Below, piece after piece: positions 34,969 to 43,934 of a DNA stretch of 64,000 nucleotides. Source of the DNA: a virus; the IMG/VR virus record IMGVR_UViG_3300006802_000076, positions 30,498-94,497 of that record; one strand, given 5' to 3'. Position numbers and translations under genes: made by a program. Every line of letters starts with the position of its first letter. Positions within the stretch are counted from its first letter, which is position 1. Under the pieces are notes generated by a model. That model had not been told where the DNA came from, did not search any database, and saw only the letters and a list, made by a program, of their open reading frames with translations.

Positions 34969-35910
34969 ATGTTATTCATTGATAAGCGGAAGGGCGATAT
35001 TGTCCCTAAGCATGAGGTTATTCCAACGCCTAGTATCGGTTTGAACCGGGCTTTAGGTGGCGGTTTGTATACGGGTGCTACGCATCTTTTTTGGGGTACG
35101 CCGTCTGTTGGTAAGACTACGATGTGTTTCAGGATTCTTTCTGAGGCCCAAAAGATGGGGTATCGTCCAATAATTATTGATTCGGAGTATTCGTATTCTG
35201 AAGAGTATGCTGCTAAATGTGGAATTGATGTTTCTGATGTTGTCCTTGTCCAGTCAACGGTTGTTGAAGATATTCTGCGGCATCTGATCGGGTATTTAAA
35301 TCATCCTGATGAGAAGCATATTTTCCTGTTCGATAGTCTTTCTAATATCATCAAGGAAGAGTTTTATGACAAGCCTGATGGTGGTAAGGCGATGGGTTTG
35401 CAAGCACGTTCGCAGGGGTACTTCTTGCAGAAGCTGGTAAATCATCTACATAAGGAGCGGAATATCATGCTTTTTGTTGCCCATCAGACTGTTGACTTGA
35501 GTGGTATGTATGCTGTGATGAAGGCAAAGATGGGGAATACGGTTCATCATAATATGCATAATATTGTTAAGCTGTTTCTGTCAATGTCGCAGAAGGAAAT
35601 GGAGCGTGAAGATCGCACTAATAAGATTACGAGTCAGCGTGCCACTTGGACCATTGAGAAGACTAAGCAGTTACCCACTATTGGTACGCAGGGGTATTAC
35701 TATGTGCTGCCGCAGCAGGGGCGTATCGATCAGCGTCGTGAGTTGATTGAGATGGCTGTTGAGGCTGATATTATTCAGCGTCGTGGTGCTTGGTATTCTT
35801 ACGGTGAAGAAAAATGGAATGGTATGGGAGCTATTGATCTCTCTGACGAACAGGCGTCTGGTATTTATGATATCCTAGTTAATGGAAAGGTTGTTGATGA
35901 AGAGGGATGA
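34969..35910 (+). CDS. RecA-like recombinase
   Basis: A 313-residue RecA/UvsX-type ATPase with TAGGAG before the ATG. Walker A is GTPSVGKTT near residues 42-50, Walker B is HIFLFDSLSN, and the segment MLFVAHQTVDLSGMY resembles the L2/sensor region. It is shorter than bacterial RecA at its C-terminus. It would catalyse strand exchange with the nearby Cas4-like nuclease and RuvC. Confidence 0.85.
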   Translation: MLFIDKRKGDIVPKHEVIPTPSIGLNRALGGGLYTGATHLFWGTPSVGKTTMCFRILSEAQKMGYRPIIIDSEYSYSEEYAAKCGIDVSDVVLVQSTVVEDILRHLIGYLNHPDEKHIFLFDSLSNIIKEEFYDKPDGGKAMGLQARSQGYFLQKLVNHLHKERNIMLFVAHQTVDLSGMYAVMKAKMGNTVHHNMHNIVKLFLSMSQKEMEREDRTNKITSQRATWTIEKTKQLPTIGTQGYYYVLPQQGRIDQRRELIEMAVEADIIQRRGAWYSYGEEKWNGMGAIDLSDEQASGIYDILVNGKVVDEEG

Positions 35911-36196
35911 GAATCAAGAAGCTAAGAGAGATAAGGCTAAGCCTGTCAAGAATTCGGGGAGGGGATTCCATAAAGGAGATGCAACCTTTCATCGTTTCTT
36001 ACTTGATTATAAGCATAATGGCAGTTCTTTTACTCTTTCAAGAACTGCTTGGATAAAGCATCGTAAGGATGCTTGGAGAAGTCAGTACCGTTATCCATGT
36101 ATTTCTGTTGTGCTTGGTGAGGATTCTGATACTAAGGTTGCCATTATTGATTGGGAAGTTTTTAAGGAGCTGATTCGTGACTCAGATTACGAATGA
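35897..36196 (+). CDS. Possible PD-(D/E)XK nuclease / resolvase
   Basis: ATG 35897 is chosen (GGAAAGG 6 bases upstream), giving 99 residues and a short overlap with the recombinase. The pattern GRGFHKGDATFHRFLLDYKH, then SFTLSRTAWIKHRKDAW and CISVVLGE, resembles small restriction-endonuclease-fold Holliday junction resolvases of phages. The DYK could be the catalytic DxK, but the upstream acidic residue is not certain. Assigned cautiously. Confidence 0.45.
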   Translation: MKRDENQEAKRDKAKPVKNSGRGFHKGDATFHRFLLDYKHNGSSFTLSRTAWIKHRKDAWRSQYRYPCISVVLGEDSDTKVAIIDWEVFKELIRDSDYE

Positions 36197-36350
36197 AGAA
36201 TTATATACCACGGCTTTTTATTATGTTGTTGGTGTATTGAGCACAATGCCATACTATGAAGATATTAATCCAGATCAGCTTGTTATTGATATTCTCAAGA
36301 GGGCTGGAGATATTTTAATTGAACAGAAGAATCTTTACGAAGAGGATTGA
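36177..36350 (+). CDS. Small hypothetical protein
   Basis: A 57-residue acidic helical protein from GTG 36177, with AAGGAG eight bases upstream. It overlaps the genes on both sides. No family is recognised. Confidence 0.6.
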   Translation: MTQITNEELYTTAFYYVVGVLSTMPYYEDINPDQLVIDILKRAGDILIEQKNLYEED

Positions 36351-36603
36351 GAAGCATGGAGTCCTTGGCTGGATTCTGACTGCGCTAGTTGTTTCTTTGT
36401 ATGATTATTGGGCTTTGCGTTATCGTAAGCAAACAATGTCAACTGCCTTCAAGAATGGCCTGTCTAGGAGGTCAACTGTTTTACCAACTTTTTTGGCATG
36501 GGTTGTGTTGACGTGGCATTTGTTTCATCCGCCCTCGTTAAGGCATACTGATTTATTTTCTATAATTATGGACAGGAAGATTAATGGCAGATTTTTTTAT
36601 TAA
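36319..36603 (+). CDS. Membrane protein of unknown function
   Basis: A 94-residue protein starting at TTG 36319 (GGAG nine bases upstream). Two hydrophobic segments are seen, GVLGWILTALVVSLYDYWAL and VLPTFLAWVVLTWHLF, with a basic segment between. Actinophage genomes often carry a related two-span protein in the recombination block. Function unknown. Confidence 0.6.
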   Translation: MNRRIFTKRIEKHGVLGWILTALVVSLYDYWALRYRKQTMSTAFKNGLSRRSTVLPTFLAWVVLTWHLFHPPSLRHTDLFSIIMDRKINGRFFY

Positions 36604-36904
36604 TATCGATACCATTTCTAAAATGATGGGCGATAAGTCTGACGAGTTTATTGAGTGTATGAGGATTGTTCAAGATATTGCTGAGCGCCCAGAGTATTAT
36701 GTTGGTGGTCAAGCCATCAAATATGCTAATCAGCTTGCTAGTTTTAGGACAATTATGATTGTTAAATCTCAAATGTATAAGAGAAAATCCTCCATTATGG
36801 GGGAGGAAGATAAGTTTACCAATGATATTTGGAAAACTATGTATGAAGCGCTAGCTGAAAATATCAATGTTCTTAAGCTGTCTGCAAAGAGTGGTAATCA
36901 ATGA
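36584..36904 (+). CDS. Conserved phage protein next to exonuclease
   Basis: A 106-residue helical protein (MMGDKSDEFIECMRIVQDIA, then QAIKYANQLASFRTIMIVK). It overlaps the Cas4-like gene by a few bases, so the two are probably co-translated partners. Function unknown. Confidence 0.6.
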   Translation: MADFFINIDTISKMMGDKSDEFIECMRIVQDIAERPEYYVGGQAIKYANQLASFRTIMIVKSQMYKRKSSIMGEEDKFTNDIWKTMYEALAENINVLKLSAKSGNQ

Positions 36905-37662
36905 AATCAATTAAGATGTTGAAGAGTGATTCTTCTGAAAAGAAAGCCGTTGTTGAAAGTGAGCCTCTTTCAGGAAGGCAGCTTGAAGATATGCTTTGTG
37001 AAAGCATTGATATTAAGATCGCTGAACGTAACGAAGCCGTTTATAAGAAGATGGATTACTTCAGGCCTAGCGCCACCAATCAGTGCTCTAGGTTCTGGTA
37101 TTATATGTTTGATGGTGTGACGTACACTCCATCTTTTTCTTCTCAGACGTATCGTATTTTTGATAACGGCCACGCTGTTCATGAACGCCTTTATTCTTAT
37201 TTCCGGGATATGGGGATTCTTGTTGCGGAGGAGGTGCCTATCTCTAATGACGATCCTCCGATTCAGGGCACTGCTGACGGGATTATTGATCTTGATGGAC
37301 ATAAACTTATTGAGCTTAAGTCTATTTCCACTGAGGGGTTCCAGTATCGTCAATTAGCCCATAAGCCTTCAGATGATCATGTTAGACAGGCTAATTTGTA
37401 TATGCATTGTCTTGGTTTGGATAGCGGTTTTGTTATCTACGAAAATAAGAACAATCAGCAAATTTTACCTATTTACATTGAAAGAGATGATGTTTTTCTT
37501 GATAAACTGTTTAAGAAGTATCGTAAGATACACAAGGCTTTCTTAGACGGTCAGAAACCTGATCGCCCGTACAAGAGAACGTCTAAGCATTGCGCCAGGT
37601 GTGATCTGGCTGATCAGTGCTGGTCGGAGAACGTTGTTGAAAAGGAATACGAATCATTCTGA
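36901..37662 (+). CDS. Cas4/RecB-like PD-(D/E)XK exonuclease with Fe-S Cys motif
   Basis: A 253-residue nuclease. GTADGIIDLDGHKLIELKSIS carries the catalytic D-(E)-x-K residues. One Cys (CSRFWYYMF) and a distal group (CARCDLADQC) match the four-cysteine iron-sulfur site of Cas4/AddB-type nucleases. It probably resects DNA ends for the RecA-like recombinase. No Cas proteins or arrays are nearby, so a CRISPR role is not suggested. Confidence 0.8.
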   Translation: MKSIKMLKSDSSEKKAVVESEPLSGRQLEDMLCESIDIKIAERNEAVYKKMDYFRPSATNQCSRFWYYMFDGVTYTPSFSSQTYRIFDNGHAVHERLYSYFRDMGILVAEEVPISNDDPPIQGTADGIIDLDGHKLIELKSISTEGFQYRQLAHKPSDDHVRQANLYMHCLGLDSGFVIYENKNNQQILPIYIERDDVFLDKLFKKYRKIHKAFLDGQKPDRPYKRTSKHCARCDLADQCWSENVVEKEYESF

Positions 37663-37960
37663 TGAATTAGAATGTAAAAATGTTGAATGCTCTAACACTT
37701 TTATACCTAAAACTTACAACGCAATATTTTGCTCATCCGAGTGTAGACGATTAGTTACTAATAAAAGACTTCTACAAAAATATTACGACGATAAAGAAAA
37801 AAAAACATCTGTTCGTATATGTAAAACTAATAATTGTGCAACTATTCTTTCACGATATAATCGTGAGGATATTTGTGAGAGATGTAAGCGGGAGAGATAT
37901 ATAGAGAGGCTTGTTTCTTGGGGGTGGGATGAAAAGTCCCTGAGAGATGAGTATAAATAA
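37637..37960 (+). CDS. Double zinc-finger protein
   Basis: TTG 37637 is preferred (107 residues); GTG 37601 would overlap the nuclease more. Two zinc sites are visible: CKNVEC with CSSEC, and CKTNNC with CERC. The second half is basic and may bind nucleic acid. It lies between the nuclease and RuvC. Confidence 0.6.
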   Translation: MKRNTNHSDELECKNVECSNTFIPKTYNAIFCSSECRRLVTNKRLLQKYYDDKEKKTSVRICKTNNCATILSRYNREDICERCKRERYIERLVSWGWDEKSLRDEYK

Positions 37961-38531
37961 GCTAGTTAAACAGATGAAAGCGAAAAGAGTTCTTGCTATC
38001 GATCCAGCCTCTCACTCTTTAGCTTGGACTATTGCCGATATGTCTATCGGTAGTTATGAAATTGTAGAAGTCGGTAAGATAGATTTTTCTTCTCAGAAAG
38101 ACATGGGATTTAGGCTTGCAGCAGTTGTTGATGGTTTGAAAGATTTGTGCGTTGTTTATAATCCAGATCATGCTGTGATAGAGCAGTCTGTCTATATTCA
38201 AAACTTTCAATCTAGTAGAATAATCTCTTACATTATCGGATGTGCTTGGGGCGTTTTGTTATCTGAATGCTCCTCTGTTGAGGATGTTAATCCTCTTGTT
38301 TGGAAACCTGCTATCGGTTACAAGAATATAAGCAAAGCTGACAAAGAGTCTCTTTTGGTCAAGCATGGTAAGAAGGGGCTACAGACTCGTCTTGCTAACG
38401 AAAGAAAAGATCGTGTTCGTGATATTGTTATTAAGAATGTTGGTAAAGCGTCTGATGACTCAGACATCAACGATTCAACCGGCATATCTTTATGGTATTA
38501 TGTGAATTACGGTTTTGGAAATATTTTATGA
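37947..38531 (+). CDS. ruvC: RuvC-like Holliday junction resolvase
   Basis: A 194-residue protein with the RuvC/RNase H fold: VLAIDPASHSLAW (first catalytic Asp), AVIEQSVYIQN (Glu) and DDSDINDSTGIS near the end with the last acidic residues. It would resolve junctions formed by the RecA-like protein and prepare concatemers for packaging. It overlaps the preceding gene. Confidence 0.8.
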   Translation: MSINKLVKQMKAKRVLAIDPASHSLAWTIADMSIGSYEIVEVGKIDFSSQKDMGFRLAAVVDGLKDLCVVYNPDHAVIEQSVYIQNFQSSRIISYIIGCAWGVLLSECSSVEDVNPLVWKPAIGYKNISKADKESLLVKHGKKGLQTRLANERKDRVRDIVIKNVGKASDDSDINDSTGISLWYYVNYGFGNIL

Positions 38532-38544
38532 TAGGGGTGGTATT

Positions 38545-38841
38545 ATGGCGATGGAGCCTTACAAAGACAAAGCTTGGTTGTATGAGCACTATGTCAAAAA
38601 ACGCCTCAATCTGACTAAGATCTGCGAGATACTTTTGAAATCATACAATATTCAGATGACACCGCAGGGTTTGTATAACTGGGTTAAGAAATATGATCTT
38701 CTTAAGTATCGCGGCAAAGGGCGTAATTTAGCTTCGACTTCTGCGAGGAGGCCAAAGTCTCCGATGCAGCAAGAAGTTGAAAGACGTAGACGTGAGCAAA
38801 GAAAAATGCTTCAAAAGAGAAAGAAAGGTTTTGGTAAATGA
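38545..38841 (+). CDS. HTH DNA-binding protein
   Basis: ATG 38545 is chosen with AGGGGTGG upstream, giving 98 residues. The N-terminal half has a helix-turn-helix pattern (NLTKICEILLKSYNIQMTPQGLYNWVKKYDLL split over two helices), and the tail is strongly basic (RRRREQRKMLQKRKK). It probably binds DNA; target unknown. Confidence 0.6.
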   Translation: MAMEPYKDKAWLYEHYVKKRLNLTKICEILLKSYNIQMTPQGLYNWVKKYDLLKYRGKGRNLASTSARRPKSPMQQEVERRRREQRKMLQKRKKGFGK

Positions 38842-39587
38842 ATCGCACAGTTAGCGGAAAAGATATTTATACTTTCGCAAAGTTTGATATGGTGTATAAC
38901 CAGCTAAGAATGCTGGAGTCTCAACAAAATGAGACTAAGTATAAGTGTCATGGTTCTGGTAACTGTTGCACTATTGGTTTGACTTTGCATATGTCTGAGT
39001 GTGCGAATATTGCTTTCAAGCTTAGACAGCAGTACTATCTATATCTTGAAGATAAGGGTAATGACTATGCTAGTTCGTGGATGGATGAGATAGTTGATTC
39101 ACTTATTGACGCCATGTATGATGAGACTTGGGAGCCTGGCGGCGCGACTGAACGAAAGTGCGTTTTTTTTAAGGGTGGGTGTACCATCTATGGTTTTAGG
39201 CCTATGATTTGTCGTACTGTCGGCACAATTTCTACTATTGATGACTTCTGCCCCCGTCAGAGAAACGAGCATGGAGGTATTGACTACTTCACTGGCCCCG
39301 CTGTTGAAAGAATTGTTAAGGGGTTCCAGGATTTGATGAAGGAATACGCCGAAGGCAAAGATGCCGGTTATGATGTTGTTGTGTACATGCCATTGGGGAT
39401 TTTGTCTTTCCTGCTTCCTCCAGAGAAGATGGTGGAATTGTCTGAAACGACAGATTCGAAATTTTGGAGGGCTGCCGAGGGGTGGCAAAATTACAAGATG
39501 CATTTTACTCAAGAGCATGGATATTTCCGTGGAAATTCTACGCCTGTAACTATTGGTGAACGCAAAAATTCTGAAAAGGATTTCTGA
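38838..39587 (+). CDS. YkgJ-family Cys-cluster protein
   Basis: A 249-residue protein. The Cys motif CHGSGNCC near residue 37 and C...GCTIYGFRPMICRT are the signature of the YkgJ/Fe-S zinc cluster family. Members bind a metal cluster, but their reaction is not settled. It lies next to a glycosyltransferase gene. Confidence 0.8.
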   Translation: MNRTVSGKDIYTFAKFDMVYNQLRMLESQQNETKYKCHGSGNCCTIGLTLHMSECANIAFKLRQQYYLYLEDKGNDYASSWMDEIVDSLIDAMYDETWEPGGATERKCVFFKGGCTIYGFRPMICRTVGTISTIDDFCPRQRNEHGGIDYFTGPAVERIVKGFQDLMKEYAEGKDAGYDVVVYMPLGILSFLLPPEKMVELSETTDSKFWRAAEGWQNYKMHFTQEHGYFRGNSTPVTIGERKNSEKDF

Positions 39588-40654
39588 TGTTTGAAGTTGC
39601 ATGGATTGATGATTATGATGAAAGCAGAAATACTTCTGGATATTCTTATGCATCTCGAAAAATTATAGCTGAGCTTAAAAAGACCAATTTGCATATTCAC
39701 ACTCATGAAGATTATTTTCAGCAAGTCAGCACTTTGAATTTACCTCCAGGTATTGGTCATTTTAAGAGTTTTGATATTGATCATGCCGATCTTGTTGTGA
39801 ACAACAAGCTCCCTGGTCATGGTCGTGTTACGACTAATTCCGAGATTCCGATGGTTTCTTTTTGTTACTGGGAGACTACAATGTTGCCCAGGGATTTTGT
39901 TAGGAATTTGAATCATTCTGATGAGGTTTGGACGACATCGAAATGGGCCAGGGATGTTTTTATTGATTCTGGTGTCGATGTTCCTGTTGTCGATTTTAAT
40001 TTGGGGGTCGATACAGAGGTTTACAATATTCAACAGGATGCTCCTAATACTGATTTTGTGTTCTTGTCTATTGGTGCTCCTTCGACTCGTAAGAACAGTC
40101 AAATGGTTGTTGATGCGTTTCTGAAAATTTTTGGAGGTAAGAGTGGGTATAAGTTGGTTGTTAAAAGTTCTGGATCGCCGGATTGTAGACTTATTTATGA
40201 TGGGCATAATCATGGTTTTGTCGGCAATCATCCTCAAATTGATGTTGTGGATTACCAGCTAAGTGAAGAAGATCTTTCTGCTTTATACGATAGCGCTCAT
40301 TGCGTTGTGTATCCGACTAGTGGTGAGGGATGGGGAATGATGCCTTTTCAATCTATTGCTAAAGGTGTGCCCACAATTTGTACAAATGCGACTGCTTGTA
40401 CAGAGTTTGCATCTCTGTCTGTTCCTCTTGATTTCACTTGGGGTACTGATAATATGAGTGGTATATACAATGGTGCTGGGGAGTGGGCTGTACCAGATTT
40501 CGATGATTTATGTGATAAAATGTTATATGTTGCTAACAATCATCAAGAAGTAAAGGATTTTACTATGCTTGGAGCTTGGTTGATTAGAAACAATTATAAA
40601 TGGTCTGACGTTTCTATTGACTATTATAATGCAATTATTGATTTGGTGGTCTAA
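39587..40654 (+). CDS. Glycosyltransferase, GT4-type
   Basis: A 355-residue GT-B glycosyltransferase. FLSIGAPSTRKNSQMVVDAF is the start of the C-terminal Rossmann domain, and PTSGEGWGMMPFQSIAKGVP carries the E-x7-E nucleotide-sugar site. The protein should transfer a sugar from a nucleotide donor; the acceptor is unknown. Coupled by TGATG to the gene before and TAATG to the terminase small subunit after. Confidence 0.85.
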   Translation: MFEVAWIDDYDESRNTSGYSYASRKIIAELKKTNLHIHTHEDYFQQVSTLNLPPGIGHFKSFDIDHADLVVNNKLPGHGRVTTNSEIPMVSFCYWETTMLPRDFVRNLNHSDEVWTTSKWARDVFIDSGVDVPVVDFNLGVDTEVYNIQQDAPNTDFVFLSIGAPSTRKNSQMVVDAFLKIFGGKSGYKLVVKSSGSPDCRLIYDGHNHGFVGNHPQIDVVDYQLSEEDLSALYDSAHCVVYPTSGEGWGMMPFQSIAKGVPTICTNATACTEFASLSVPLDFTWGTDNMSGIYNGAGEWAVPDFDDLCDKMLYVANNHQEVKDFTMLGAWLIRNNYKWSDVSIDYYNAIIDLVV

Positions 40655-41259
40655 TGAGTGAACTTGAGAAAGCTCAGCAAAAAACTATTGTTGACAAGAT
40701 TCGTGACATTGAAGAGGCTGGTCTACTTCATGTTAAGGGTTATAAGAATTCAGAAATAGCTGGTTTGCTTGGTATTAGTGTTGCTGATGTTAAGAAGAAC
40801 ATTGAAGAGTACAAGAATGTCATTCGGCAGCAGGCTGAAGACGATCCTTATTTTCTTGAACGTGTCCAGTACAATACTATTAAGGCATTAACTGAGTTTG
40901 ATGAGCTTTCTAAGGAGGCTTGGGAGACTATTTCAATCGCTACCGATCATGGCATGGTTTCTGCCCGCATCCAGGCGATTAAGCTTGCTGGTGAGTTGGC
41001 TAAAGGCAAAGCTCAGCTTCATAAGTTGATGGGTAATCAAACTTCTGATAGCGACTACATCGCGCGAATGCAGAAGGCTGAGTCTGTTAATAATATTCTT
41101 TCAAGGGTGTTGAGGGATGTTATTGCTAAGTATCCTGAGATTGCTGATGCTGTTCGTAAAGAGTTGGCAATTGCTTTTGAAATTGATGAAGAAGAAGCGC
41201 CGATTGATGTCGATATTGTTGATTTTTCATCAGAAGAGAATGAAGATTTTCCCAAGTAA
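40654..41259 (+). CDS. terS: Probable terminase small subunit
   Basis: A 201-residue helical protein with an N-terminal HTH (GYKNSEIAGLLGISVADVKKNIEEY), a central helical region and a very acidic tail. Its size, HTH and placement just before the large subunit fit the DNA-recognition subunit of the packaging motor. Confidence 0.65.
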   Translation: MSELEKAQQKTIVDKIRDIEEAGLLHVKGYKNSEIAGLLGISVADVKKNIEEYKNVIRQQAEDDPYFLERVQYNTIKALTEFDELSKEAWETISIATDHGMVSARIQAIKLAGELAKGKAQLHKLMGNQTSDSDYIARMQKAESVNNILSRVLRDVIAKYPEIADAVRKELAIAFEIDEEEAPIDVDIVDFSSEENEDFPK

Positions 41260-41387
41260 TGTTTGGGAGAAGAGAATGCACTTTTCGCGGTTAATGTTTC
41301 TATAGCGAGTGAGGTTGACGAGTTGTTACGCTGTTTATTCTATGAGAAGAGAATGGGTTTGGGCCTGTTATATGTCGGGGGTGGCGC

Positions 41388-43121
41388 ATGAGTGATTTCA
41401 TGGGAATGAATCTTGAATTCAATGACTTTGATAGGCTTTTGAGACAAGATGAGTTATCTGAAGAGGTAGTGCCTATTCAAACCTTTGTCCAAGATCGAAA
41501 ATTTTTAGGACTACCCCCCTTATCTGAAATTCAATTAGAAGTGGTACGTCATAGTACACAGATTCTTAAGAAGCCGACTTTGCAAAAGTTTATGGGCGAA
41601 CAGGAGGGGTCTGACTGGTATGACAAGTATACTGACAATGAGGTAATTTGTATGCTTGGGAAGGGCAGTGGCAAAGATCACTGCTCAAGAATCTCTATTG
41701 CTTATAATGCTTATCAGTTGCATTGTTTGCGTGATCCGTTGGGTTACTACGGCAAAGCTAACGGTGTGTATATTGACCTTCTTAATCTTGCTGTGAATGC
41801 CCAGCAGGCTCAAAGAGTTTTCTTTGAGCCTCTTAAGAACTTGCTGCTGTCTTCTCCTTGGTTCAACGAGGTTGGGTTTGAGCCTAGGGTTTCTGAGATA
41901 TTCTTTTTCTCAAGACCTGTTAGATGTTTCTCTGGCCACTCTGAAAGTGAAGGTTGGGAGGGTTATGAAGTTCTAACAATCGTTCTAGACGAGATTGCAG
42001 CTTTTAAGACTGATGCTGAACTGAAAGGCGAAGTTCGCTCAAAGGGTTCTGCTTCTGCCATTTATAACATGAGTAAGCTATCTGTCATGTCTCGCTTCCC
42101 TGAAGTGGGCAAAGTTATTCTTCTGTCTTTTCCTCGTTACAAGGGTGACTTCATTCAGCAAAGATATATGTCTTCCAGGGAAAAGAATGAGCCTAAGACT
42201 TGGTCAATCAAAGCTGCTACTTGGGAAGTTAATCCGACTATTAATCGCGAGGATCTAGAGTCGGAATATATCAGAAACCCTATTGAGGCGCGTGCTAGGT
42301 TTGAGTGTGAACCACCAAATATGGAAGACGCATATTTTAGAAACCCTGATCTTGTTAGAGAGGCCTTTCATTATCATGAAGATCCTCTTGATCCTGAAGG
42401 TCGGTTTAAGCCTTGGTTTAATAGCACAGATGGTCATTCTAGGTATATCCATGTTGACCTTGGATTGAAGCGTGACCGTGCTGCTTTGGCTATGAGTCAC
42501 TGTTCTGGATTCACGGAAATCAAAACTTCTATGGGCGTGGAGAAGTTGCCCGTTTTAAATGTTGACTTTGTTCATTCATGGGAAGCAGGACCTGGAGAAG
42601 AAATTAATTTCTCCTCCGTCAGAATGATGATTGTTGATTTGTGCAGAAAGTTTGATGTTCGCAAAGTTACTTTTGACCGCTGGCAATCTGTAGAGATGGT
42701 TCAATCTTTAAGGTCGCAAGGTGTATACGCTGACTTTCATAGTGTCAAGAAGTCTGATTATGATACCTTGATGACTTCTATTTATGATAGAAGGTTGCGC
42801 GGTTATTGGAATGAGCTTCTTGTTGAGGAAGAACTTCTTAAGTTAAGGCTGTTTAGCAATAATAAGATTGATCACCCAAGTACCGGTACAAAAGACCTTG
42901 CTGACGCTGTTGCCGGGTCGGTTTTCAATACTGCACAAAATATGGTGTCAGAAGAAGAAATCGATATTGAGGTGTGGTATCCTGATGAAGTTGATGATGA
43001 CGACATGCCGAATTTTGGTAGTGTCGAAATTTTCAATTCGAATACTGGAGAATTTTCTCCAGGGTTTTCGAAAAAAACTTATAATGCAGAAGAATTTTCA
43101 AATTTTATTGAGGAGTTGTAA
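41388..43121 (+). CDS. terL: Terminase large subunit
   Basis: A 577-residue packaging ATPase-nuclease. The Walker A-like loop is CMLGKGSGKDHCSR near 91-97 and Walker B is TIVLDEIAAF near 195-204. The RNase H-like nuclease half has HVDLGLKRDRAA near 354, FDRWQS near 427 and KDLADAVAG near 501. Unusually it is not next to portal and capsid genes. No SD is obvious beyond GGGGGTGG before the ATG, which may serve. Confidence 0.9.
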   Translation: MSDFMGMNLEFNDFDRLLRQDELSEEVVPIQTFVQDRKFLGLPPLSEIQLEVVRHSTQILKKPTLQKFMGEQEGSDWYDKYTDNEVICMLGKGSGKDHCSRISIAYNAYQLHCLRDPLGYYGKANGVYIDLLNLAVNAQQAQRVFFEPLKNLLLSSPWFNEVGFEPRVSEIFFFSRPVRCFSGHSESEGWEGYEVLTIVLDEIAAFKTDAELKGEVRSKGSASAIYNMSKLSVMSRFPEVGKVILLSFPRYKGDFIQQRYMSSREKNEPKTWSIKAATWEVNPTINREDLESEYIRNPIEARARFECEPPNMEDAYFRNPDLVREAFHYHEDPLDPEGRFKPWFNSTDGHSRYIHVDLGLKRDRAALAMSHCSGFTEIKTSMGVEKLPVLNVDFVHSWEAGPGEEINFSSVRMMIVDLCRKFDVRKVTFDRWQSVEMVQSLRSQGVYADFHSVKKSDYDTLMTSIYDRRLRGYWNELLVEEELLKLRLFSNNKIDHPSTGTKDLADAVAGSVFNTAQNMVSEEEIDIEVWYPDEVDDDDMPNFGSVEIFNSNTGEFSPGFSKKTYNAEEFSNFIEEL

Positions 43122-43294
43122 TGAATGAACAAGTAGATATCCAATTGGTTATTAGGAATCTGTCGTCTAAGATCGCTGACATCTCTGCTGAGAATGCTAT
43201 CCTATTGGCGAGGATTGAGACGCTGCAAGCGGCCTTGTCTGGGGCGGCTGAAAGCGGCAAGGCGTTTTCGCCTGAGCCTGAAGCTGATTTCTGA
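43121..43294 (+). CDS. Small coiled-coil protein
   Basis: A 57-residue frame overlapping the terminase stop (TAATG), with GAGGAG upstream. The middle (IRNLSSKIADISAENAILLA) has heptad spacing and may be a coiled coil. Possibly a terminase accessory; no family recognised. Confidence 0.65.
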   Translation: MNEQVDIQLVIRNLSSKIADISAENAILLARIETLQAALSGAAESGKAFSPEPEADF

Positions 43295-43470
43295 TACAGA
43301 ATAGGCCTCTCTAGCGCGCATTAAAATTCGGAGGGTATTCAAAGCGTCCCGGGTGGTGTAAATACAAATCTTGTACAAAGTTAGGACATGCGCATTCGTG
43401 GTGAGGCTGGCCTGCTAGGGTTGTCTTTGCCGGTGGGGAGCGGTTCCCCAACCATAAAAAAAGAAAGAAA
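43295..43470 (+). other. Gene-free leader region
   Basis: No credible reading frame is present. Base composition is GC-richer than the flanks. A hairpin (43432-43453, GGTGGGGA with TCCCC-ACC, one bulged A) ends about 17 bases before the next ATG. It is likely the promoter/leader of the following gene, but no clear -10 was identified. Confidence 0.4.
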
Positions 43471-43863
43471 ATGCAAATGTCAAACATCAATATCAAGCCA
43501 GTTGACTCTTTTCCTACCATTACTCGTAGCCGTGCATCTGCTGAGTTGCAGCAAATCATTGACAGTCTGGTTATGTCTGCGAATACTGGTCAGATTTTCT
43601 CAATTGAGAATATTGAGGCTGGCAACGCTTACAACTCAATGCAGCAGCGTATTCGTACTCAGGCTAAGAAGCATAACCTGAAGGTTATGATTTCGTTTGA
43701 CAAGTCAAACAACACGCTTTACTACAAGGCTTCTTCTGCTTTCAAGGAAAAGGTTCCTGTTCAAGCTGTTGAGTTTGATGATGTTGAGCTTGATGATGTC
43801 GAAATCTCGCCTGCTGATGACATGGTAGAGAAGAAGACAACTCGCTCTCGCTCTTCGAAGTGA
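43471..43863 (+). CDS. Abundant protein of unknown function, possibly DNA-binding
   Basis: A 130-residue protein. The globular part (ELQQIIDSLVMSANTGQIF, then MQQRIRTQAKKHNLKVMISF) could hold a helix-turn-helix and wing. The C-terminus is acidic (FDDVELDDVEISPADD), ending in a short basic tail. C-rich codons, a dedicated leader and its own strong terminator point to high, separate expression. Function is inferred only. Confidence 0.6.
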   Translation: MQMSNINIKPVDSFPTITRSRASAELQQIIDSLVMSANTGQIFSIENIEAGNAYNSMQQRIRTQAKKHNLKVMISFDKSNNTLYYKASSAFKEKVPVQAVEFDDVELDDVEISPADDMVEKKTTRSRSSK

Positions 43864-43882
43864 AATAATAAAAACACAAAAG

Positions 43883-43917
43883 AAAAAGGGGGTGTGATCT
43901 AATCACACCCCCTTTTT
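43883..43917. terminator. Strong bidirectional terminator
   Basis: A perfect 16-bp stem: AAAAAGGGGGTGTGAT (43883-43898), loop CTA, then its complement ending in TTTTT (43902-43917). A -10 motif follows at once. Confidence 0.9.
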
Positions 43918-43919
43918 CG

Positions 43920-43927
43920 TGTATAAT
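43920..43927 (+). promoter_or_regulatory. -10 promoter, probably leaderless start
   Basis: TGTATAAT with TATAAT at 43922-43927; ATG 43935 follows after 7 bases and has no ribosome site. Confidence 0.55.
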
Positions 43928-43934
43928 AACCCCT

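Noticed and set aside
36901-37662. CRISPR-associated Cas4
   Set aside because: No other Cas gene or repeat array is present; phage Cas4-like nucleases act in recombination.
41309-41395. 28-codon frame upstream of terL
   Set aside because: It has no ribosome site or recognisable content; the gap is short.
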